Shown: positions 8,320 through 16,594 of the stretch, in pieces
Position numbering within the stretch: position 1 is the stretch's first letter
How the letters are laid out: each line of letters opens with the position of its first letter
Source: Alphaproteobacteria bacterium
GTDB lineage: Bacteria; Pseudomonadota; Alphaproteobacteria; UBA2966
Direction of reading: 5' to 3'
NCBI GenBank assembly: GCA_021296255.1
Contig: JAGWAU010000022.1
Location: forward strand, 1 to 60,163
DNA: 60,163 nucleotides
The notes under the pieces: model-generated
Databases searched by the model: none
Told to the model about the DNA's origin: nothing
What the model saw: the letters and a program-made list of their open reading frames with translations, nothing else
Position numbers and translations under genes: made by a program

Positions 8320-8750
8320 CGCGCGTCCTGCCGGTTCTCGCCCTGCTCTGGCCCGCGCTGGCCATTGCAGACCACGAGCTGGACAACCGCGACATCGGAA
8401 ACGGGCGCGTCCTGTACAAGGAGCACTGCGCCTCCTGCCACGGCGTCCGGCTCGAAGGGCAGCCGAATTGGCAGGAGCCCGGAAAGGACGGAATCCTGCC
8501 GGCGCCGCCGCACGATGAGACCGGCCATACCTGGCATCACGACAACCGGCTTCTGTTCGATTACACGAAACTCGGCGGCCAGGCCCTCATGGAGGCCATG
8601 GGCATCACCGGGTTCAAGAGCGGCATGCAGGGCCTCGGAGACGTCATGAGCGATGACGAGATCTGGGACGTCCTCGCCTACATCCGCTCCAGTTGGCCCG
8701 ACCGCATCCGGAAAATCCAGGCCACGAGAAATCCGGAGCACGGGCAATGA
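8316..8750 (+). CDS. periplasmic c-type cytochrome
   Basis: A 144-residue exported monohaem cytochrome c. The signal peptide ends near ALAIA (about 18). Haem binds at Cys38 and Cys41 with His42 (CASCH); candidate sixth ligands are Met residues around 100-110 (MQGLGDVMSDDE). A PWQEPGKDGILPAPPHD-like region resembles small cytochromes that accompany copper and nitrous-oxide systems. Its ATG overlaps the oxidase stop (ATGA), so it is probably co-translated and may exchange electrons with that enzyme. Confidence 0.85.
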   Translation: MTRVLPVLALLWPALAIADHELDNRDIGNGRVLYKEHCASCHGVRLEGQPNWQEPGKDGILPAPPHDETGHTWHHDNRLLFDYTKLGGQALMEAMGITGFKSGMQGLGDVMSDDEIWDVLAYIRSSWPDRIRKIQATRNPEHGQ

Positions 8751-8944
8751 CCGATCCGCAATCCGCCCGCCGCGAAAACCCGCCTTGAATCGCATACACA
8801 AATGCGCGGTTCACCCGTCCGGAGACTTCTTCGGGCATCTGTAAACGGAGGCAGCATTGAAAACACCGACGAAGCGCGCGTCGAAGGATGCGGCTGTCCG
8901 GCCGGAAGGTTCGATCCCATGATTTCTGCCAAAGGACTACAGAT

Positions 8945-9745
8945 ATGAACAATCCGCAGGCACAGGCAAAACCGGGGGGTGTCGCCGCCAAAGCTGTGCG
9001 GCATGCCATCATCGTAATCGCCGCGGCGACTCTGGCCGCCACGTTCCCCGCAAGCGGCGGGCGGGCGGAGTCGGCCGCCGCGCCGGCGCCCGACAGGGAC
9101 GCCGTCCGCAAGATCGTCAAGGAATACCTGCTCGAACATCCCGAGATCATCGAGGATGCCATCCGGGTTCTTCAGGCTAGGCGGGAGTCGCAGGAGCGGG
9201 ACCGTGTCCAGGCCTCACTCCGCCAGCATGGCGAGGCGTTGCGGGCCCATCCGATGTCCCCGGTCTCCGGCAACCCGAACGGAGACGTCACCCTCGTCGA
9301 GTTCTTCGACTACCAGTGCGGCTTTTGCAAACGGTCGCTGAAGCCGGTGATGGACCTTCTGGAGACCGACAAGCAGCTCCGTATCGTCTGGAAGGAGTTT
9401 CCCATCCTCGGTCCGGTCTCGCGGTTCGCGGCGCGAACGGCGATGGCTTCCGTCAAGCAGGGCCTCTACCTCGAATTCCATGTCGCCGTCATGGGATCGC
9501 GGGGCCGACTGACGGAACAGCGGGTCATGGACATTGCCGGTGATGTCGGCCTCGACGTCCAGCGCCTTCGTCGCGACATGGAGGACCCCGACATCGAGGG
9601 GTATCTCGACGAAACGATCCACTTGGCACGGACCCTCGGCATCAACGGCACGCCGGCCTTTGTAATTGGCGACACGCTGGTTCCGGGCGCCGTGGGTCAC
9701 GCACGCCTGAAGGAGCTGATCGGCAAGGCCCGGTCCGGAGGCTAG
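8945..9745 (+). CDS. DsbA/ScsC-like periplasmic thiol-disulfide oxidoreductase
   Basis: The 266-residue product has a signal or anchor helix (about 19-37), an amphipathic N-terminal segment KIVKEYLLEHPEIIEDAI typical of Com1/ScsC-type DsbA proteins, and a thioredoxin fold. The active site is Cys125-Gly-Phe-Cys128 and the cis-Pro loop is NGTPAFVIG near 232. ScsC relatives contribute to copper tolerance, which fits a position 194 bp after the copper operon. ATG 8945 was chosen because it precedes the signal directly. Confidence 0.88.
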   Translation: MNNPQAQAKPGGVAAKAVRHAIIVIAAATLAATFPASGGRAESAAAPAPDRDAVRKIVKEYLLEHPEIIEDAIRVLQARRESQERDRVQASLRQHGEALRAHPMSPVSGNPNGDVTLVEFFDYQCGFCKRSLKPVMDLLETDKQLRIVWKEFPILGPVSRFAARTAMASVKQGLYLEFHVAVMGSRGRLTEQRVMDIAGDVGLDVQRLRRDMEDPDIEGYLDETIHLARTLGINGTPAFVIGDTLVPGAVGHARLKELIGKARSGG

Positions 9746-9953
9746 GGAAACGGCAGTGTGATCAACCAATCGTTGCTCGAAATGCTGTCAGAAATCGGAC
9801 GGCCACGGAGCCCGGCTCTCGACCACGGCGATCTACGCCGGCGCCGTCGGGGCCGAGAAGTAGGCAATCGCCGAAGCGCATGTGGTCGGCAGGCGCCGGC
9901 GCGACGTGACATGGCGTCGCGCAGCAAGTGAGGCACAGGCAGAAGGTTCCATC

Positions 9954-10389
9954 GTGAAGAAACTGACGCTAAGGAATCTTGCCCCGCTCGCCGTCGTTTG
10001 CCTCTGTTGCTCCCCGGTGCACGCCGATGTTCGGCCCGCCGCTCGGCGCCGAGGTGCTGGAGCACATGCAGCGATACCTGCGCGAGTCCGAAGCCTTCGA
10101 AGGGGCGGTGCGGCGCACCGGCGGGAAGGCCGCGGACGAGAGCGCCCGGGACCTGCGTCTGCGCAAGACCATCCGCATTCCGGAGGAGACCGTCGATCGG
10201 GTCGAGGAGTCCAGGGCGGCGCTCTGGCACGCAGTTAGACCATGTGCCCCGAGACTGCGCGTCCGCAGACCCGAACCCATGCAGGGGCGGTGCCTACAGC
10301 ACGAAGGCGACCACATCAACCGCTTTGACGGCTATCCCGCCGAGTCTATCGAGGACTGGCACAGGTCCCGGGGGCTCTGGATGAATTGA
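9954..10389 (+). pseudogene. frameshifted small exported protein, family unknown
   Basis: From GTG 9954 (behind an AGAAGG-like ribosome site) one frame reads a good signal peptide: KKLTLRNLAPLAVVCLC, then SPVHA. At about 10028 the plausible coding sense moves to another frame, which reads GAEVLEHMQRYLRESEAFEG and later RKTIRIPEETVDRVEES, ending in [19 protein letters not shown]. The first frame turns arginine-rich, as expected out of frame. A one-base indel would join them. I do not recognise the family. The ~200 bp before it show nothing convincing. Confidence 0.4.
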
Positions 10390-10454
10390 ATCCGATTCCG
10401 GGCCCCGCGTTCACCATTGTTGCGTACCGACCGCCGAGGCCTATATTTCCCGCC

Positions 10455-11615
10455 ATGGCGGTGATCGACTCTATATCTGCGCCGGTGCCTGAAGCGGCAT
10501 CGACCCCCCTGCCGAAGATTGATGTCGCGGCCGGCTCGCGCGTGGTCGTGGCGATGTCGGGAGGGGTCGACTCCTCAGTGACGGCCGCCATCTGCAAGGC
10601 CCGGGGTTACGAGGTCGTCGGAATCACCTTGCAGCTCTACGACCAGGGGACGGCCTTGAACCGCAAGGGCGCCTGCTGTGCGGGACAGGACATCCACGAT
10701 GCACGCCGCGTGGCCGCTTCGCTCGGCATCCCCCACTACGTGCTCGACTACGAGGCCCGCTTTCGCGAAAGCGTCATCGACGACTTCGCCGATACCTACC
10801 TCGCCGGCGAGACACCGGTTCCCTGCGTCCGCTGCAACCAGACAGTGAAGTTCCGCGATCTGGTGGCCGTGGCACGAGATCTCGGCGCCGCGGCCCTGGC
10901 GACCGGGCATTACGTGCGGCGCACTCTCGGGCCGGCCGGTCCCGAGATGCGCCGGCCGGCCGATCTCGCGCGGGACCAGAGCTATTTCCTGTTCGCAACC
11001 ACGCGCGAACAACTCGCGTATCTGCGCTTCCCGCTCGGCGGTCTCGACAAGGCGCGGACTCGCGCACTGGCCGCCCGTTTCGACTTACCCGTCGCCGCCA
11101 AACCCGACAGTCAGGATATCTGTTTCGTGCCCCGCGGTTCCTACGCGGATGTCGTCACTAGGCTCCGCCCGGGAGCGATCGAGCCTGGCGACATCGTCCA
11201 CGTCGATGGACGCGTGGTGGGCCGGCACGACGGCGTGATCGGGTTCACCGTCGGTCAGCGCCGTGGCCTTGGGGTGGGCGGCGAGGCCGCGCCGCTCTAC
11301 GTGGTCCGTCTCGAACCGGAATCGCGCCGGGTCGTCGTCGGACCCCGCGAGGCGCTGCTGGGGCGGGAGTTCAGGACCCGGGACGTCAATTGGCTCCGGG
11401 ATGCGCCGGAGGCGGGCGACGGGATCCGTGTCGCGGTCAAGGTGCGGTCCACGCATGCGCCCGTGCCGGCGGCGGTCGTCCCCGACGAGGCCGGCGGTGC
11501 GTGTGTGGCGCTGGATCGTCCCGAGGCCGGGCTCGCGCCCGGACAGGCCGCCGTCTTCTACGACGGTGACCGGGTTCTGGGCGGCGGATGGATCTGCCGT
11601 TTCCCCGGCCGCTGA
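10455..11615 (+). CDS. mnmA: tRNA-specific 2-thiouridylase MnmA
   Basis: A 386-residue MnmA/TrmU, which installs the 2-thio group on U34 of Glu, Gln and Lys tRNAs using a persulfide relayed from IscS. The PP-loop motif SGGVDSS is at 35-41, the catalytic Cys124 is in VPCVRCN, and the second catalytic Cys is in [10 protein letters not shown] near 220. The C-terminal beta-barrel contains [13 protein letters not shown] 10455 was chosen over upstream in-frame codons; the N-terminus is ~25 residues longer than in E. coli, as is common in alphaproteobacteria. Confidence 0.96.
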   Translation: MAVIDSISAPVPEAASTPLPKIDVAAGSRVVVAMSGGVDSSVTAAICKARGYEVVGITLQLYDQGTALNRKGACCAGQDIHDARRVAASLGIPHYVLDYEARFRESVIDDFADTYLAGETPVPCVRCNQTVKFRDLVAVARDLGAAALATGHYVRRTLGPAGPEMRRPADLARDQSYFLFATTREQLAYLRFPLGGLDKARTRALAARFDLPVAAKPDSQDICFVPRGSYADVVTRLRPGAIEPGDIVHVDGRVVGRHDGVIGFTVGQRRGLGVGGEAAPLYVVRLEPESRRVVVGPREALLGREFRTRDVNWLRDAPEAGDGIRVAVKVRSTHAPVPAAVVPDEAGGACVALDRPEAGLAPGQAAVFYDGDRVLGGGWICRFPGR

Positions 11616-11642
11616 CTCCGGCCGTCCCCGGTCCTCCAGCAG

Positions 11643-12842
11643 ATGAGCGCCGAGACGTCCCGGGTGGCGGCCCCGCCGCGCCTGCCGCCCATCGCCATCC
11701 TCATCGTCATCGCGGGTCTCGGACCGACGTCGCTGAACATCTTTCTGCCGTCCATGCCGGGACTGATGCGCGCGTACGGCACCGGCTACGACACGGCGCA
11801 GCTCACGTTGTCGCTCTATCTTGTGGGTCTCGCCGTGGCGCAGCTCGGCTACGGCCCGCTCTCGGACCGCTTCGGCCGCCGCCCCGCGTTGCTCGGAGGT
11901 CTCGTCCTCTATCTGGTTGGAAGTGTCGCCTGCATCGCCGCACCGACCATCGACGCGTTGATCGCGGGCCGCGTCCTTCAAGCCATAGGCGGATGCTCGG
12001 GAATCGTCATCAGCCGCGCCATCATTCGCGACGTCTATGATCGCGGCCGCGCGGCCAGTGTTCTCGCCTACGTCACCATGGCCATGGTGGTCGCCCCGTT
12101 GATGGCGCCGACGGTCGGCGGATTCCTCGACGACTGGTTTGGATGGCGGGCGGGTTTCATGCTCATGGTCGCCATCGGCGTGCTCACCCTCGCGGCATGC
12201 TTCCTGCTGCTGAACGAAACGCATACGCCGCGGAAGGACCCCGCGCCCCAACGAGGCCTTTGGGAGGGCGCGACGGCTCTCCTCGGCCGTCGGCGCTTTC
12301 ACGGCTATGCCTTCCAGGTCGCGTTCAACTCGGGCGTGTTCTACGCGTTCATCGCCGGTGCCCCGTACGTCATGATCGAGCTGTTGCAACGGTCCGCGGG
12401 CGAGTACGGCCTGTGGTTCGCCGTCGCCTCCGCCGTCTACATGTTGGGGAACCTCACCGCAGGGCGCATTTCCGAGCGGGTCGGCCCGGACCGTATGATC
12501 ACCATCGGCACGACGATCTCGCTGGTCGGCGTGGTCGCGCTGGGCGCCTTCTACCTCAACGACGTGGTATCGCCGGCAACCCTGTTTGGCGGCATGTCGA
12601 TCGCCGCCTTCGGAAACGGCATGAGCATTCCCAACGGGATCTCGGGCGCCGTCAGCGTCGACCCCGCCCGGGCGGGCACCGCATCGGGGTTCTCAGGATT
12701 CTCGCAGATGGCGATCGGCGCGGGAACGTCCTATGCGGTTGGGTCTCTGCTCATGGAAACGGCAGGCCCGCTCGTCGCCGTCATGATCTTCAGTTCGGTC
12801 GCGGCGCGGTGTTTCTTCGAGTGGGGCGTGCGCCGGGGATAG
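11643..12842 (+). CDS. MFS drug exporter, Bcr/CflA family
   Basis: A 399-residue transporter with twelve predicted membrane helices. The early LPSMPGLMRAYGT and GPLSDRFGRRPALLGG (the MFS motif A loop between TM2 and TM3) and RVLQAIGGCSG with SRAIIRDV are typical of Bcr/CflA-type drug/H+ antiporters. It starts 27 bp after mnmA and may be co-transcribed, although no functional link is expected. The substrate is unknown. Confidence 0.85.
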   Translation: MSAETSRVAAPPRLPPIAILIVIAGLGPTSLNIFLPSMPGLMRAYGTGYDTAQLTLSLYLVGLAVAQLGYGPLSDRFGRRPALLGGLVLYLVGSVACIAAPTIDALIAGRVLQAIGGCSGIVISRAIIRDVYDRGRAASVLAYVTMAMVVAPLMAPTVGGFLDDWFGWRAGFMLMVAIGVLTLAACFLLLNETHTPRKDPAPQRGLWEGATALLGRRRFHGYAFQVAFNSGVFYAFIAGAPYVMIELLQRSAGEYGLWFAVASAVYMLGNLTAGRISERVGPDRMITIGTTISLVGVVALGAFYLNDVVSPATLFGGMSIAAFGNGMSIPNGISGAVSVDPARAGTASGFSGFSQMAIGAGTSYAVGSLLMETAGPLVAVMIFSSVAARCFFEWGVRRG

Positions 12843-13010
12843 GCTGGTTCGGCGCGGAAGTCCAGCCGGAGACGGGGGTATGGCGAAGATCGTCAAGGCA
12901 GTGCCGCATTGCGAGCTGCTCGGCGAGGCCGCCGTGCCGGGCTGAACCGCGGCGCGTACCTCTTGCTTGACAGGCGGCGGAGCCATAATTATAGGCCGAA
13001 GCCCTCGGGT

Positions 13011-13087
13011 GGCGGAGTAGCTCAGCCGGTTAGAGCAGCGGAATCATAATCCGCGTGTCGGGGGTTCGAGTCCCTCCTCCGCTACCA
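13011..13087 (+). tRNA. tRNA-Met (CAT), elongator type
   Basis: A 77-nt cloverleaf with encoded CCA. The acceptor stem GGCGGAG pairs with CTCCGCT (first pair G-U), the anticodon stem is GCGGA/TCCGC, the anticodon loop is ATCATAA giving anticodon CAT, and the T-loop is GTTCGAGTC. The 5' G lets it pair at position 1, unlike initiator tRNA-fMet. A tRNA-Ile2 (lysidine) identity cannot be wholly excluded but the body matches alphaproteobacterial elongator Met. Its 3' half is the attachment site of the following element. Confidence 0.93.
13041..13087 (+). repeat. attL core: 47-bp direct repeat in tRNA-Met
   Basis: Identical over 47 bp to 23335-23381. It runs from the anticodon arm to the encoded CCA, so integration rebuilt a complete tRNA at this end. 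The bases flanking the repeat differ at the two ends, which fixes its limits. Confidence 0.95.
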
Positions 13088-13134
13088 ACCTTTTCAATGA
13101 CTTAGAGATGAATAAGCGAAAGGTGGAAAAGGCT

Positions 13135-13154
13135 AAGTCACCAATAAGTCACCA
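13135..13154 (+). repeat. paired AAGTCACCA sites, possible integrase arm sites (left)
   Basis: AAGTCACCA occurs at 13135-13143 and 13146-13154, 11 bp apart. The same spacing and near-identical motifs recur at 23186-23205. Short direct repeats on both sides of the core are typical of arm-type binding sites of tyrosine integrases; the assignment is inference. Confidence 0.55.
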
Positions 13155-13202
13155 CAGTAAGCAGCAAAATCGCTGAGAGGGAAGGGGGGAGGGGAATACG
13201 AA

Positions 13203-13562
13203 ATGAACAAGAGTTTGGAAGCCCTATGGGGCGTTGTTTACGGTGATGTTAGCTCCCTAGATCAGTTCAACGGGGGCGTGGTCGTATTCGAAACCAACAG
13301 GATTTTTGGTGGCGATTCGTGCTTCTACTACACTGGCACTTACAATTCGTCCGGTGCAGACCTTAGCGCTCAGGTAAAGATCACCCACTTCAGTGGACCT
13401 GATTTAACGGCCTTCGGTCTTCAGGTTAGCGGGTCACTCCAAATCCAAATCAAAGCAACCCGCGAGGGGGACAAGATCTTCGGCACGATGTGGCCCGTCG
13501 ATCAACCTGACAATTGTCTGGCGATAATCTTCGTTCATTTGGAAGACTTGCCCAACCCATGA
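13203..13562 (+). CDS. GrlR-like regulatory protein
   Basis: A 119-residue protein with the GrlR-family pattern LW-V-Y......NGGVVVFETNRIFGGDS, FYYTGTY, then VKITHFSGP and a terminal IIFVHLEDLP. GrlR itself is a small lipocalin-like beta-barrel that inhibits the LEE activator GrlA in enteropathogenic E. coli; stand-alone relatives occur in other proteobacteria with unknown roles. It is the only plus-strand gene of the element, with a strong purine-rich ribosome site (GGGGGGAGGGG), and sits like a cargo gene next to attL. No GrlA partner is visible. Confidence 0.65.
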   Translation: MNKSLEALWGVVYGDVSSLDQFNGGVVVFETNRIFGGDSCFYYTGTYNSSGADLSAQVKITHFSGPDLTAFGLQVSGSLQIQIKATREGDKIFGTMWPVDQPDNCLAIIFVHLEDLPNP

Positions 13563-13626
13563 CGCTAAGCGAATGCGTCCGATCATCATTCTCTGATAGC
13601 CTGCGTCGACTAGCTCATTGTGCGTG

Positions 13627-14259
13627 TCACCAGTAGGTAACGCGGGGCAATGGGTTGCCCGCCGCCGCGTCCTCGAACCATGCGATGCGTGCGCGGCACT
13701 CAGCGATCCTGCGATCCAGCACGGCCAGTGATTCGTATTCCTCGCCCTCGTCGCCCCCGCCGATCCGCTTGAGACCGCCCCTTGAGGCGGCGCGTTCCCT
13801 CGCGTGCAGCAGGGTGGTCAGCAAGCGCCTTTCCTGCGCGGCGACGGTCGCGGCGTCCGTGGCGTTCGGGGACGGGACAGCGTAGCGGTCGATCCGTAGC
13901 GTCCGTCCGTCAGTGTCGTAGGCGGTAAACTGGATGACGTCGGTATCGAGGCCCCCGGCGAGTCCGACCAACGTCGCCCATGTGACGGCCGCGCCGGTCG
14001 CCGTGGCGATGTCCTTGAAGCCGACAACGCTCGTGTTCGTGAACTCGATCACCTCGTCTCCGGTGATGTCGTAGCCGCCGATCTCAGTCCAGGTCGGCGG
14101 CTCCCCGCCGTAAACCGCATAACCGGCGTCGTGATCTCCGAACGTCGATTGCAGATCGGTCTTGCGCCATGCCAGCCACTTGGTTGCGCCGGTCGGCGGT
14201 GAATAGGCGATGGCCTCGCCATACTCGACTTCGTGGCGGTAGACGGGTGCGCGGCTCAT
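13627..14259 (-). CDS. phage head-tail connector, gpW-like C-terminal domain
   Basis: A 210-residue protein whose ATG overlaps the terL stop (ATGA). The C-terminal ~70 residues (LLTTLLHARERAASRG, then EYESLAVLDRRIAECRARIA) follow the pattern of lambda gpW, a 68-residue head-completion protein: an Ala/Leu-rich helix, a hairpin with a Tyr, and a second L..LD..I....R helix. The N-terminal ~140 residues (aromatic and Thr/Gly-rich, beta-like) are not recognised. In lambda W follows terL, the same relation as here. The fold call is from pattern only. Confidence 0.5.
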   Translation of the reverse strand: MSRAPVYRHEVEYGEAIAYSPPTGATKWLAWRKTDLQSTFGDHDAGYAVYGGEPPTWTEIGGYDITGDEVIEFTNTSVVGFKDIATATGAAVTWATLVGLAGGLDTDVIQFTAYDTDGRTLRIDRYAVPSPNATDAATVAAQERRLLTTLLHARERAASRGGLKRIGGGDEGEEYESLAVLDRRIAECRARIAWFEDAAAGNPLPRVTYW

Positions 14260-16094
14260 GCGGCGTTCTCCAGGTCGGCGGCGGCGGCGATATCGTCTCC
14301 CTGTACCAGCATGAACCCGACGCCCAGGTGACTCACCATCGCCAGCGAGTAGACAAGCAGATCCAGAGGCTCGTTGCGGGGTGCGATCTTCCGCCACATG
14401 AGGCGGGTCGCGCCGGTCTTTTTGTCCAAGGTCCGCATGAGCGTTTCGGAAACGATGCCCTCAAATTCCTCCATGCCGTACCGCGACTCGTCCATAGGCC
14501 AGACGGTCGGCTTCGGCTCCGCGCCCGCGATGCTCTGGCGCATGAGTGAGAACACGCTGGCCTTGCCGGCGTTCCCGCAAACAAGCATGAGGCCCGCCGG
14601 CCCGTAGCTCTCCAGGCTATCGGCGGTCACGGATCGCCGCGCCAAGACGGCCCCGAAGCGGGCCGGGGGCAGGCCCTTGAGACACTGATAGCCAAGGCCT
14701 CGGTGCTGTACGAACTCCGCGACGGCGGGGCCGTAGTGCCCGCCGATATCCACGCCGACGATGACGGGCCGTAGCAGCGGGCCGGTCGCGTGCGGTCGCG
14801 GTTGCTCCATGAACTCGGCCAGTTGTTCCCACAGTTCCGGCGTGCCCGGGTCGCCGTGGAACCGCCGATATTCGAGCGCCCACCGTCGCAGGCGATACCA
14901 CTTGCCCTCGTGCTGTAGGCCCCGGAACTCGTGACTGCCCCATCCCTTCAATTGGCTCGCGTCATCGCGCTCGACTTCCACGAGGCCCCATGCCGATATC
15001 TCGGCCTCAAGGCGATTGTCCTGTACGTCGACAGCGCCGATGAGCACGGCCGCCCCGGCCGGAACGATGGCGGGGTCATAGTCCTCCCTGCAGGACGAAC
15101 GAAGGCCCTCCGGTGTCACGCCTTGCGCGGCCTCCGGTTTGTACGGGATGGCAAGCCGCCCCGTCTGAAACGAGATGACTTCGGCCATTGATCCGGTTTG
15201 CTTGCGGTGCGCGTCGGCGCGCTTCCACTGGCGCACAATCGAGCGCAGGGACTCGAAGGGTGAGAGAAAGGCGTCAAGGTGAAACCCGGCCACGCCCGGA
15301 ACCATCGGCTCCTTTGTCGGCCTCCAGGTGCCGGCTTGCATGGCGCGGCGGAAGGGTACGCCCTCCAGGGAGGCCCCACAGCACGGCATGGAATAGGTAG
15401 GGTACGGTTGCCCCTTGAAAATCACGTTGCGCCAGTCAGCGACGTTCCCATTCCCGCACTCGGGGCATTTGAGAAACCAGCGGCGGGAGTCGGATTTCTC
15501 CAACTCGGTAGACGTTTTGCACTCGTGTTCGTATCCCGCCGATGACGCGGTGATAAGCCGCCCGCGTCCGCCGTATGCGGCCATGCGGTCGATCAGGTCG
15601 CCCAACAAGTCTTTGTGGAACAATCGGAGTTCGTCCACGATGACGATCTCGGCGGTGCGCATGACACCGGCCCCGCCCTCTCCCGCCGATATGACCTCCA
15701 GACGGCCCCCGGCGTCGGTGGAGCGGAGGAACGGGGGGCGCTTCGGCTCATAGGCTGTCTGTATCGCCTCGTCCTTGCACAGCCGCCCCCACGCGATCAG
15801 GCGGGCGGCGATGGTGCGTTTCAATCGGTCGGCAGGCTCGAAGAACAACACGGATCGACCGGCGGCCATATGTCCCAGGCCCGCGACGATCAGCAAGGCG
15901 GTCTTGCCGGATTGAACGCTGCCCCGGATGGTGACTTGCTCTAGCTCGGGGTCGTCCATAGCGTCCAGGGCAACACGCCACGGCGGGGCGGGTGGTTTCC
16001 CTTGCCCGCCGCCCCCAGCGCGGAACGGTGTCCCGGCAAGCGGACCGTCCCCGATGACGACGTTGCGCTCCGCCCAACGGCGGAGTCTGCTCAT
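14256..16094 (-). CDS. phage terminase large subunit, lambda GpA family
   Basis: A 612-residue packaging ATPase-nuclease. Walker A is GSVQSGKT (58-65), Walker B is VIVDEL with Asp154-Glu155, and a coupling SSAGYEHE follows. A zinc-binding segment CPECGNG (210-216) with CC at 238-239 is typical of the GpA family. Acidic nuclease motifs lie in GAVDVQDNR and VGVDIGGHYG. ATG 16094 overlaps the protease stop by 4 bp; the frame is open ~37 codons upstream but that part lies over the protease. It would translocate DNA into the satellite's own procapsids. No TerS is recognisable. Confidence 0.92.
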   Translation of the reverse strand: MSRLRRWAERNVVIGDGPLAGTPFRAGGGGQGKPPAPPWRVALDAMDDPELEQVTIRGSVQSGKTALLIVAGLGHMAAGRSVLFFEPADRLKRTIAARLIAWGRLCKDEAIQTAYEPKRPPFLRSTDAGGRLEVISAGEGGAGVMRTAEIVIVDELRLFHKDLLGDLIDRMAAYGGRGRLITASSAGYEHECKTSTELEKSDSRRWFLKCPECGNGNVADWRNVIFKGQPYPTYSMPCCGASLEGVPFRRAMQAGTWRPTKEPMVPGVAGFHLDAFLSPFESLRSIVRQWKRADAHRKQTGSMAEVISFQTGRLAIPYKPEAAQGVTPEGLRSSCREDYDPAIVPAGAAVLIGAVDVQDNRLEAEISAWGLVEVERDDASQLKGWGSHEFRGLQHEGKWYRLRRWALEYRRFHGDPGTPELWEQLAEFMEQPRPHATGPLLRPVIVGVDIGGHYGPAVAEFVQHRGLGYQCLKGLPPARFGAVLARRSVTADSLESYGPAGLMLVCGNAGKASVFSLMRQSIAGAEPKPTVWPMDESRYGMEEFEGIVSETLMRTLDKKTGATRLMWRKIAPRNEPLDLLVYSLAMVSHLGVGFMLVQGDDIAAAADLENAA

Positions 16095-16594
16095 ACGGCC
16101 AGGCGCCAGTGTCGCGGGTGCGCTCGGCATAGTTCCTTCGCCCGCTTGGCGATTTCTGCGGTTGCTTCGTCGTAGGCGGGCCGGTCCACGAGGCCCACGC
16201 CCCACAATGTCGCGGCGCGGATGATGCGCCGATCAGGGGCGGGCCAGTCCTCGGCTTTGACTTCCATCTCGACAGAGAAGCCCCGGAGGATGGACCGCTT
16301 GACCATATCCCGCACGTCGGCGCGGTACTCGGGAATGTCCGCCTTGAGACGTAGTTCTTCGGCCCCGTCCATCAGGTCCAGGCCCCCGCCGCCCGTCCGG
16401 GCCAGCGGGTCGCGTCGATCGTGCATCCGGTTCAGGATCACGTCTCCGATAGTCCCGAAGGCTCCGGCGTCCACACTCTCGCGGAAGATGCCCGCGATAT
16501 CCGCTTCACGCCCGTAGGGCATGGCTACGCCCTCGATCTGCCCGCCGTCGGCGGCGCGGACCTCCAGGGGCGCGAAGCGATATTCGATGGTCAT
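16091..16594 (-). CDS. HK97-type prohead maturation protease
   Basis: A 167-residue S78-family protease, close to the usual core length. The catalytic His58 is in NRMHDRRDPLAR and Ser107 in ILRGFSVEM, followed by RRIIRAATLWGVGLVDRPAY, which is a family signature. It would cleave the capsid N-terminal region during maturation. It starts directly at the end of the capsid gene and overlaps terL. In canonical HK97-like modules the protease precedes the capsid gene; here it follows. Confidence 0.93.
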   Translation of the reverse strand: MTIEYRFAPLEVRAADGGQIEGVAMPYGREADIAGIFRESVDAGAFGTIGDVILNRMHDRRDPLARTGGGGLDLMDGAEELRLKADIPEYRADVRDMVKRSILRGFSVEMEVKAEDWPAPDRRIIRAATLWGVGLVDRPAYDEATAEIAKRAKELCRAHPRHWRLAV

